From: Owenia fusiformis | Taxonomy: Eukaryota; Annelida; Polychaeta; Sabellida; Oweniidae | Assembly: GCA_903813345.2 (NCBI GenBank) | Contig: CAIIXF020000009.1 | Span: forward strand, 19,369,759-19,433,758 | Reading direction: 5' to 3' | Length of the DNA: 64,000 bases | Shown here: piece after piece, positions 34,301 to 46,300 of the stretch | How positions within the stretch are numbered: position 1 is the first letter of the stretch | Layout: every line of letters starts with the position of its first letter | Program-made: the position numbers and the translations under genes | The notes under the pieces: generated by a model | What the model was told of the DNA's origin: nothing | Seen by the model: the letters and a program-made list of their open reading frames with translations, nothing else | Databases searched by the model: none

Positions 34301-37300
34301 CATTACCTAAAAATATGAATACCCTTAGGCCAAGTCATATAGTACAAATTTTCAAAGATTACAAAGAAATTCAATAAAGCAGCATTCTAAAAGTGTGCCA
34401 AATGTCAAGATTGTTTTAGTAGAACTATTGGAGAGAACTCAAATATCTGTGAAAATGATAACTGAAATCCCCTGTTTAATTCCACTCTTGAAGAGGCTGA
34501 TTTTAAACTTATTCACTCTGTTTACATTCAGCAGGAGAACATGTGGGACTGCAGTAATTTGCATCAAATGATGCTGATTTTCTAATTTTATGACTATCAT
34601 TTCATTAAATGTAAAAAATTCTTCTACTGCTAGAAAATGTCATCTGCAAAGTCAGTATGTAGACATTTTCTACAATGTCTGTTTGTTTGAAACATATTGA
34701 TCATATATCACCATAGTATACTTTTTGATCTACATGAAGATTTTAGTGTGACAAGACCCTTTTATCCTGGAGTTCCTAATCTCATTGCACTAACGGGAGT
34801 TTCTAGGCCCAGCGGGGTATGATCCTTAAAATCCTTATTTTCCCAAATAATTACTGTTGCCTGATGACAAGTTGTTTTATTGGGAGTGTAGTATTATAAT
34901 TTGATAATTTATAATAATATTTTGTATTAGGAGATGATCATTGCTTAATTACAGTATGGGCATAACAAAATATAGAGAAATCATGTTTCTTTTAATTAAC
35001 CATGTCTTTATGTATTTTGACAATGTAGAACATTACATCGAACATTTTGATGTGAAAAAGTAAAAATGCTATATCACATAATAAATATCATCAAATAATA
35101 ATTAATTAGTTATAATCCATTTAATCAATCAATTACTACACTGTATACGATATCCCTAAGAGCAGTTACACTTTAGGGGGGGGGGGGATTTATTAACCTC
35201 TCACCCCCTTAGGAACTCTAGGATAAGGTCCTCAACTCTAATGATTTTTCTTTTAACAATACTTGTAACATGGATCAAACCTGACCACAATATTTTCAAC
35301 ATCTAATTTCTAGGCTAAAAAGTCATACATTCAAAAAGAGAGACATCCAAGGCAATACCTGAAATCGTAAAGGAGGACTGAAAGTATCGCATCAGATTTA
35401 GGACAGTCACGTGTTGGATTTTTGCTATTTTCTGAGGATTTGAGGAGGTGCATATGTTAGGCCAATGCATTTCCTCCAGGAAAAGCACTCATAGAGATGA
35501 TAAAATAATTTCTATTTGAGACAGGGTGCAAACAACCCACCCACATGCATCAATATGTTGTGTTTTGACACACAGTTAACCCCTTTATAGAAATAATGCA
35601 TTCCATCAGGGGTTTAAAAGATATCAAATATGGTTGACCAAAATTAAGCTGAAAGTAATGGAGCACATGAGTTTTCCCTATGGGAAAATAACAGGAAAAT
35701 ATTGTTTTCTGCTTTATCTAAAAGAAATTTATTATTCCTTTTTATGGGTAAACTATGTCTCAAAACGCAACATATTGATGCAACAAAAATTGAAAAAGCA
35801 GGGGTAAAAGGGCTTGAAAATCAGGACAACATTTCCGAAAAAACATGTGGGTGGATTGTTTGCACCTTCGCTGTCTCAAAGTCCAAACTATTTTATCATC
35901 TCTAAGAGTTCTTTTCCCGTAGGTTATGCAATGGCCTATCATATGCACCTGCTTAGATCCTCAGGAAACAGACAAAATCTAACATATGACTGTCTGAAAT
36001 ATGTTGCGATACTTTCCGTGCTCCTTTGAGACCTGATATTTCTCAATTTTTCAAACATTGCACTTGTTAAAATTCTTAAACTTCCTTAAAATTCATCTTC
36101 GGTATGTTTTACTTCTTGGTTTCACACTCTAAAAATATATGTTTCATGTTTAAAATCTTTAACTTCCTTAAAACCCATCTAAATTATGTTCTACATCTTT
36201 AGTTCCATATTACAAAACCATAAATATCACCAAAGAGGGATGGATTTAGAAACTATAGGGGTCAGCCATGGCTATACCTGGAATTCATAAATTTGAAACC
36301 TTATATTTACAATTTTTCAAATTTTGGACTTGTTTAAACCTTTAACTTCCTTAAAACCCATCTAAACTATGTTTTACATCTTAGTTCCACACTATAAAAC
36401 CATAAATATCATCATAGAGGGATGGATCTAGAACCTATAGGGATCAGCCATGGTTATACCTGGAATTCGAAAATTTGAAACCTTATATTTACAATTTTTC
36501 AAATTTTGAACTTGTTTAAAACCTTTAACTTCCTTAAAACCCATCTAAATTATGTTTTACATCTTAGTTCCACACTATAAAACCATAAATATCATCATAG
36601 AGGGATGGATCTAGAACCTATAGGGGTCAGCCATGGTTATACCTGAAATTCGTAAATTTGAAATCTTATATTAACAATTTTTCAAATTTTGGACATGTTT
36701 AAAACCTTTAACTTCCTTAAAACCCATCTAAATTATGTTTTACATCTTAGTTCCACACTATAAACTATAAATATCATCATAGAGGGATAAATCTAGAAAC
36801 TATAGGGGTCAGCCATGGCTATACCTGGAATTCGTAAATTTGAAACCTTATATTTACAATTTTTCAAATTTTGGACTTGTTTAAAACCTTTAACTTCCTT
36901 AAAACCCATCTAAATTATGTTTTACATCTTAGTTTCACACTGCAAAACCATAAATATCATTATAGAGGGATGGATCTAGAAATTATAATGGTCATCTATA
37001 GTCATACACAAAATCCAGCTGTCAAAAATGTCAAATTTTTCGAAAAATCAACAATTTTTTTCTCAGCTCCTACCTCTTCCATGGCTTTGCATCTTTCAGG
37101 GTTACTAACCCTGCTATTAGGCATTTCACATGAATTTTTCCAACCTCTTACAGAATCTAATTGAAAAGTTAGAATCAAAATAGTAAGAAAATGAGTCACG
37201 AATTTGCCCCCTGGGGTACATACTTTGTACTAATTTTCAAATTCTTTAGGAGTTATCAGCATCAATTATACTGCAAGTGATTCATATATATAATATCTAT

Positions 37301-40300
37301 GTATGTCACTTACAAACATCAAAATATCTAAGGTTATTTAGTGTAAACAATTTTTTCCCCAGGGTGGGGTGTTTTTGGGGGGTGGGGGGCTAACTCCTCA
37401 AAAAAAAGAACTTCCTACCACTCTGTGAAGCTATCACCTAGGTGGAAATTTCATCCAAGACTCTCCCCTAACAGAAAATGCTGCCAAACCAACTATACAC
37501 CATTTATTGAGAATTTTCCTCCCCGCCCCTAGAGTATAGATAGTGTGAAGTGTTTGTATTTGTATTGACTTGGTATTCAGATTTAATTGCTATAACTGTA
37601 TTCATGTTAGATAGTGTGAAGTGTTTGTATTTGTATTGACTTGGTATTCAGATTTAATTGCTATAACTGTATTCATGTTAGATAGTGTGAAGTGTTTGTA
37701 TTTGTATTGACTTGGTATTCAGATTTAATTGCTATAACTGTATTCATGTTAGATAGTGTGAAGTGTTTGTATTTGTATTGACTTGGTACTCATAACTTCA
37801 TAAGCAATACAGTGAAAAATAAACTTTGAAAACTGATCTTTAAACATTCTTTCAGAAATTCAATCTGTTCTTAAGCATTCATGATATATTGATATTTTGT
37901 AGTTATGACAACAAAGAATATGCCCCTAGGAACAGACAGGAGGACCCTAACAAGAACCAATGAAGTTGCCCCAATTATTATCAAAGTTGGGAAAGAGGAA
38001 TTCCAGCGTTTCACAGAATTCAAGGATCCGATTGTGTATGGAAGGATAGCTGACAATATGCCAGAACACCCTTTAGTCAAGGTACATTCACACTTAAGAC
38101 TTGGAACATTCACTCAATGATACATGTAGGCACATTTACACTTAAGGATAGCTGACAATATGCCAGAACACCCTTTAGTCAAGGTACATTCACACTTAAG
38201 ACTTGGAACATTCACTCAATGCTTCATGTTGGCACATTTACACTTAAGGATAGCTGACAATATGCCAGAACACCCTTTAGTCAAGGTACATTCACACTTA
38301 AGACTTGGAACATTCACTCAATGCTTCATGTAGGCACATTTACACTTAAGGATAGCTGACAATATGCCAGAACACATGTAGGTACATTTACACTTAAGCT
38401 AGGTACATGCACATTTTAGGCTAGATACCTTCACACTTTCAACTGGCTTAAAGGAATATTCCTTGCCAGACCCTTTCTCTCTTGATATGGTAGCTATAAT
38501 CATATATATAGTTTCCATATTTAGCAAAACATGGGAAAATGTTTTAATATGGTCAATATTGATCATTTAAAAATCTAGTGCTTATTTCCAGTGAGCTGCC
38601 ATCTTTTAAGATTTCTTGCAGGAAGTGATGTCATCAACTCTCAACTTTATAACCTTGCCCATAACAGTATAGGAAAGTAGCACAAAATCACTTCTAGACA
38701 ACTGATCATTACTTTCTGTGCAAAAATATTTTCAGGGCTTGTCAACTTAGAATAAAAGAAGAGATTTTCAGAAGGATTAAATAAGACACAAAGTTGAAAA
38801 AGAATATTTAGCTGGTTTTGTTATTCTTAATAGCTCCTCACCTAATGCTATATGCAAAGTTGAAAGTCGATGACATCACTTCCTGTGTGAAATTTTAAAA
38901 GATGGCAGCTTACTGGAATTGAGCATCACATACTAAGTGATCAAATTTGACCATATCAAAACATTTTTGCGTGTTTTGCTAAACATGGCAAGCATATATA
39001 TGGTTATAGCTACCATATGAGGAGAGAGATGGATTGGCAAGGAATATTCCTTTAACATTCTTTTTGTAGGCTTACATGTAGATACATTCCATCGAGGCTA
39101 AATGTATAGCCAAAATAACAATTCATCATGGAAAATGTTGAAAGTGTATTTTTAAATAACATTTTTGAATTTCAGAACAAATATTTCCTTGTGAAAGATT
39201 TCCATCCTGGTATGGATAAGCTGGGTACAATGGAGACATATCAAGCACCAAATGTACGTAAAGCACAGGGCAGTTTCCCTGTGTATGGCATGGGACAGCC
39301 CACAAAGGACAGCCTTAGTAACATGTTGGAGCTCTTGCACTCTGGAGGACACTCAGTAAGTGTTTTTTTAAAATGTACGTTAAGCACAGGGCAGTTTCCC
39401 TGTGTATGGCATGGGACAGCCCACAAAGGACAGCCTTAGTAACATGTTGGAGCTCTTGCACTCTGGAGGACACTCAGTAAGTGTTTTTTTTTAAATGTAC
39501 GTTAAGCACAGGGCAGTTTCCCTGTGTATGGCATGGGACAGCCCACAAAGGACAGCCTTAGTAACATGTTGGAGCTCTTGCGCTCTGGAGGACACTCGGT
39601 AAGTTTTTTTTTTAAATACATATGTGTAAAGTTTCTTCTTATTTCCATGTGTGTCAAATTACTTATTAAATATTTTCACACTGATACACTTATTAAAAGT
39701 GTCTTGTGTTATCAATGTATATAATTCAATGTTACTTTCCAAAATCGATATATTCTGCAAGTGATTTTCCAAAAACTTGAAGCAGAATTCCGTCAATAAT
39801 TCAAATTACTTGATTAGTAAAGTATAATTACATATAATCTGTGAGCAATTTCCACAAAAAAATTATATATTCTGGAAGTAATTTTCCAAGAACTTGAAGC
39901 AGAATTCCATAAATAATTCAAATTACATGTACTTGATTAGTAAAGTATAATTGCAAAAACTCATATATTCTGTCAGCAATTTCCACAAAAAAATTATATA
40001 TTCTGGAAGTAATTTTCCAAGAACTTGAAGCAGAGTTACATCAATAATTCAAATTACTTGATTGCTAAAGCATAATATTTCTTTGTATGGTGCTGTATCA
40101 GTCTGGCAATAAGCCCATATACCAGCTCCACTTCTCCTGTGTAAGAGAGATATTAAGGGAGGGGTGCAGACTGTACAGGGGTTATGCAAGACTATTGATG
40201 CTGAAACACACAACCCAGTCAAATAACATTAGGAACTATCCATAATTCAGATCAATGAAACAATGGTTGCCCTTATGATGTTAATATAATGATTTAAATC

Positions 40301-43300
40301 TGTATATTCTCCAGTCAAGTGAAACACCTCTGTAAGTGGAACACCTCTATCATGTGAAATCATGGCATTCTATTAGTTTCACACTCGTATGCCATGAGAC
40401 AGTTGGAGCCTACCTTCGATCTAGGCCCGTACAGTTTTCTTGAAAATGCTGAGGGCCAATCAAATCAATGACCAGATGACCAATGAGATCATTTTAGAGA
40501 CAATGAACATCTTGATGGTCATCCTTATCTTAACCTAATTGGGGTCATAAACTAAATGAGTTGATACCACTTGAGAAACAAACAAAGTAACAATACAATA
40601 TTATGTAACACTTGTAATGTGTCAAATCGCAAATTGTAACCAACTAGATCAGAGCATATTTGTAGTTGGAGACAGAACGATGTGATGAGTATCAGAATGG
40701 AACACCTCCACTTAGACTTATTGTCCATATAACAATTATAACATTCCATTATACAGTACTCGTGATATTTTTCAAATTTGGTTTCATGATTGACCAGAGA
40801 ACAAGTTTTCTTACATTAAAACTTCTATCAGTTTCATCATATCCTTGCTCTGACATAAGATAAAATTGTCTAAATAAATATCTTATCTTTTGCAATTACA
40901 GGAAATCCTTGTGCTAAATTTACGAGAAGAACCTGTTCTCTTCTTGAAAGATGGATTTGACATGGTCACATACTCCCCTCGTCATCAGGACCATCTGCAT
41001 AAATGTGAAGTAAACCAGGGCAAGACTGTCGCTGAAGCTAGTGCCTTTGAAGTAGCAATCAGGAAAGAGGTACAGTTTATTATTGTATCGGTTGATTTAC
41101 ATCAGTAGAGCTGAATTGCTGTCATGGTTTTATTGGTTAATATAGTGTTTGTTTACCATTGTGCTTAAGTGATTGAAACTCATCTCATCTGGAGTATTGC
41201 TTTTCAATCATGCCATGGGTTGGCAGTTACATTCAATCAAATCTGATCAGAAATATTGATCCACTTACCTTGCGAAGCTTTGGTTGTATTTTGTAGATCT
41301 TGTATACTGTGCACATAGACTGATTGAGGAACCCCCTTCCTTAAAGGAGTCCTGTGTTCTTTTCTGCATACTGATACTATAAATTATTGAATGATTCAAG
41401 TAAAATACAGAAAATAAGGGGAGGGATTTATGCTTAAATTATCTGCATCCATATAACACTTCATCAGGCTAGATTTGTAGTCTCATTTATACATCCACAG
41501 GTTTATTAGGAAACAGTACACACATGTCATATGCACTCACTCTCATTATATTATTGATACTGATGAACATCAATCCTCGTTTACAAAACCAGGCACCATA
41601 TTTCATGTATTTGTACTACCTATAACATGCTATCCGATTTACTGACAGTCCCCGTTGGGTTCTGATTATCTAGTTTCATTGTAACAGCTTTACTCCTTCG
41701 TGTAACTTGATTTGATATGTCACCTGAGACTAACATACCTCATACTCAGCAATTACAATATGAAACACACAGTCCACCTGTTTTTATTTTTAAATATGTA
41801 TGAACTAAATTAAATAGTTATAATCTAGTACTCTTTGCACATTTATGATGTAGCCAATGTGTGGAATGTGTTATATAATTTGAAAGTAAAATGTGATTGT
41901 CTGATTGATCCATGATTCATTGATTGATTAGTTGGTTACTTGATTGCTTGGTTGGTGACTTGATTGATTGGTTGGTGATTTGATTGCTTGGTTGGTTGAA
42001 TAACAATTGATTGAAAAACACAAAATGATATAGAAAACAGTCGTTAAACAAATATGGGGATTAACATGTAAACCTATGAGGTCCTTAACTTTTTTTGAGG
42101 AGTATATATAATAGGTAAAATCCATAGGAACTCTGAAGTCATTAATGAATATATATTACCCACTCATTTCCATGCACAAACAATGTTGCATCCCAGTCAA
42201 GGGTGGCACAGGAAAGACTTCTATCTAACTTGTATTAAGATTGCGGAAAAGATTGGCTCATGAATTTACAAAGGAATGAAGTAAAGTGTTATCATCACCT
42301 CCATTTCAAAAATTAAGTATGAAGATTAATCATGTCTATTATATTATCATGTCTTCTTAACTGCTAATGCATTAAATGCCTGGACAATTATCCCAAAGAA
42401 TTATTTTCAAACTAATCAACATTTACATGATCACAATACAAGACAAACTGACAATTGTCATACATTTAAATTTGGAATGAACTTTTGGCAAAAGCATGAA
42501 GGTGAAGGGAAATAATTTGGAATTCAGCTCCAAATTTCATAAAAAAAATTTAACTTTATATATAAAGCGAGCATGTACTGTTAGTTGGTTTTCAGGTCAA
42601 TACAGAATTTCATTAACTGATTGAGAATGCAAAAAACATATAACAGTATGAAATCTACTTGCATTAGTGATTGGCAAAGCGATGGAGGCTAAAGTTCATG
42701 TCTGTGATATTAAGAGATCTACAACATGAGTAGCTTAGAGCATTTATCATTATCAGTGCAGACGGGAGTCATGGCCTTTATAATCCTAGTCCACATATAC
42801 ACATATAATATATTATTGAATCCAATATGCAGTGTTTTCTTAGTTTATTAACTGAATAAATGAATGCTTAAATTACCATATACTAGAAAATGTCAGATCA
42901 AAACTGGCATATTGGATTAATACCCATCTTCTATCAAAAGTTCATCTTTCACTGATAAGATAAATCTTGCTGTAAGATATTTGCCCTACATCCACAGGGC
43001 TTTGTCTGTTACTGTGGGAGGAAGTTTGAAATTTGAGCTAGACATCCTGATCCTTAATCAGGGTCTTATTACTAGAAATTTTGGTAACATTGTTGTGGGA
43101 AATGTCATGATCATCTTCAGGGCAATTTTTCAGTTGTCAAGAAAAAGTTTTAAAATACCAATAATGAACCTTGGAATATTAGATAAGAAAAAGTTTTAAA
43201 ATACCAATAATGAACCTTGGAATATTAGTTAAGAAAAAGTTTTAAAATTAAAATACCTATAATGAACCTTGGAATATTAGTCGAGAAAAAGTTTTAAAAT

Positions 43301-46300
43301 TAAAATACCTATAATGAACCTTGGAATATTAGTCAAGAAAACGTTTTAAAATTTAAATACCAATAATTAACCTTGGAATATTAGTCAAGAAAACGTTTTA
43401 TATTAAAATACCAATAATTAACCTTGGAATATTAGTCAAGAAAACGTTTTAAAATTAAAATACCAATAATTAACCTTAGAATATTAGTCACTCATCTCAG
43501 TTTCACTATATTTTTGTGTGTACAAAAGCATTGCAGAAAATTTTGTTGTTTGGATTCAGAAGTTTGTATGGAATATACCATTTCAGGTACCTGTTAAGTA
43601 TGTACAGTACCATAGACTCAAACAGTACCATAGGCCTAAACAGTACCATAGACCTAAACAGTACCATACAGTACCATGAACACACCATGTATTGTTCATC
43701 TAAACTTGCTAAATCATTCAAAAGGGAATAGATGCAGGTGTTAATGAGAGAGCAATTGCAATTTGAGTCTGTTATTGTATCAATATAAATGCAATGTTAT
43801 AATAGGTTGTTTCATTGCAAGTGATAATTGATTCTAATGAACTACTTTATTCTAAGAGATATTCAATATTTTACATTCAGACAGAAATGACGTTTCGTGA
43901 CTCTCAGACTTGCACTTGCAAACTAACTTGTACATGTATTACCAAAAGAAATGTGAATTACCTTGGAATAGAATATTAGTATCTGTCACCATTGTGATGT
44001 GATGGCATGCTCTAGCTACCATTCTATTGACTGGATATTTAACATCAGTGTTTGGCATTTGTAACAAATTGATCCACTTTCCCATTTGCACCCAATTTGC
44101 AACATTTTTTTAATATTGTATATGCCTTAATTGTTCTATGCCTTACTGGATTTTATTTTTCAGATCATGGATTTGGCAGGTTTACGTGATGAACACGACA
44201 GTCTGTTTCAGTTCTACAATGACATCACTAATCTAACCCATGACCCTCAGTTGTATTATGTTGCCTATGAAGACTTCATTAGTATTAGTGATGAGGTCTA
44301 CCAACGTCATACTTTCTTCAGTGACAAAGTCAGGTGAGAGAGGGTATGCATGATGAGTTAAGGGGATATGGAATTATGCTGTTATTCAAGCATGCCCATT
44401 CATTTATTTGCTCATTTAACACCATGCCCTCTAACTACTTGACTACCTCGTCCTGGAGTGACAAGATTTCTCGTCACCTCAGAAATGACCTTGAAACCCA
44501 GAGTGACAAGAAAATCTGTCACAAAACTTTTCGCTAAAATTGGTCTTATTTGAAGAACTTTCATCCAATTTACACAAAAAATGTGTAGAAATGATCTCTA
44601 ATTTTACCAAGTTGTGCATCTAAAGGTAAGTAGAAAAATGTCAAAAGGTGGCAAAAATGAAAAATTCTCTGATTTACCATACTTTCGGGACACCCTGAAC
44701 AGTATTAGGAATAAAAAACATATATGTGTTTTAGATAAGATTGATAAAGTTAAATGATTGTATCCAAAAAATGAACTTAAAATGTGTCTACAAGTACTTA
44801 AAAAAAGTGATCACTTTAGAGAGGAGTTCACATACATAGGTTTTACTGTACGTGTATTAATTACATTAAATAGTACTTTATTATATATGTACAGGGTGTC
44901 CCGAAAGTATGGGGCCCCCCCCTAGGCAGACATACACCTATGTTCCCATAGTATCCTGGAAACACTGCTAGCCTGAATGTGACCAAAAATATGGGTGCTA
45001 TCATTAAAGAGAGGATGGCTATTGAGTTGTAAAAAGAGGTCGGTAAGGGCAGATACTCTAAGGAAACTATATAGAGTTTAATGTGTTTTTTTTATTCTGA
45101 TACTCAGGCCATCTATGTCAGGTAAAGAATTGCATTCTAGAAGAAATCTGATAGAAGGCTGAGATATCTCATGTTGGGTTTTTGATATTTCATTAATTTC
45201 AGTTTGTATTCATTATATTAAATGTGCTTGTAGGCTACAAAGATTATGTTTCCCAACCGATGGGGCACCATCTGAAGAAGACTTTGATACCCTCGTCTCA
45301 TTTTTTAAGGTGAGCATCAAAATGTTTCAATGTTTTAAAAACATAGTACATGTAATTAGACATTTATGTATAATTCTATTCAGTACGTTACGTTACGTAC
45401 GGCATGTTACACAACACAACACAACGAAATACACCTTTAATTTACATCTGATTAAGCAGTTTTAAAATCCACCAGCCATTTCAGTAGATGATTTTTGGTA
45501 GATTACCTTGTGGTCATCCTGTGGATATGGTACAAATAATTGACTTTATTATCTATGGTCCCTGCCATTAAATCTCATGCTTTATTTTGCTCAGTTTTAT
45601 TTCTTGCCTCGTTATTTACAGATAGTTTTAATTTCAGGCTTGCCCAGCTTTATTTGATGGTGAAGATGTTTCATTGCCCGCCATGTTATTCACCTCACAC
45701 ACTGGAGAGGGTAGGGCAACGGTTGGCATGGTAATTGGTTACCTAGTGCTTTCACATATGCAGGGATTTCCCAATGATGCAATGTATGTATTAATACTGT
45801 TTATAGTTCTTTAGAAAAGGTTAATTCTCATTTAGGGAACCTTTATGTTTCTATCATCTTAATTTATGACATAATGACAAAGGAATCTTAGTCTGAATCC
45901 ATTTCTATAATAGCACTCCACTAAGAAAGAAAACTACATGAGCCTCATTCAATGAGGACTTCAATGACATCTTTTCGAGCCTGCAGGACTTCAATGACAT
46001 CTTTGCGTGCCTCTGGGACTCTTAATGACATCTTTTCGAGCCTTTGGGACTCTTAATGACATCTTTTTGAGCCTGTGGGACTCTAATGACATCTTTTCGT
46101 GCCAGTGGGAATCTTACTGACATCTTTTCGAGCCTGAAGCAATGAAATCTTTACTTTGGTCTAGTTTATTAGATATTCAATTATCTTGTTGCTTAATGTT
46201 TCAGAAAAACGCCATACCCAATAAATGAAAAATCACCAAACTATGAACGTGGTGAGTTTACAGCAATAGTAGAGCTCATCAAATACCTCAGCAATGGACC

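Larger units (their letters stand above)
31706..37536. mobile_element. 5.8-kb transposon with long satellite-bearing inverted arms
   Basis: It begins TACTCAAGGGGCGGGGAGG and ends with the matching complement CCCCTAGAGTA. TAG lies on both sides (31703-31705, 37537-37539). Removing the element and one TAG restores an unbroken 71-bp satellite unit, which fixes both ends. The left arm 31706-32985 and right arm about 36028-37536 are inverted copies. Their inner parts are tandem arrays of a 181-bp unit (about four units left, five right). The core (32986-36027) contains a decayed ORF and a nested foldback. It lies wholly within paladin intron 1. The superfamily is unclear; a 3-bp TAG-type duplication is compatible with Harbinger- or CACTA-like enzymes. 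Confidence 0.85.

Noticed and set aside
41928-42125. Minus-strand frame rich in NQP
   Set aside because: Comes from the GATTGATTGGTTGGT simple repeat.
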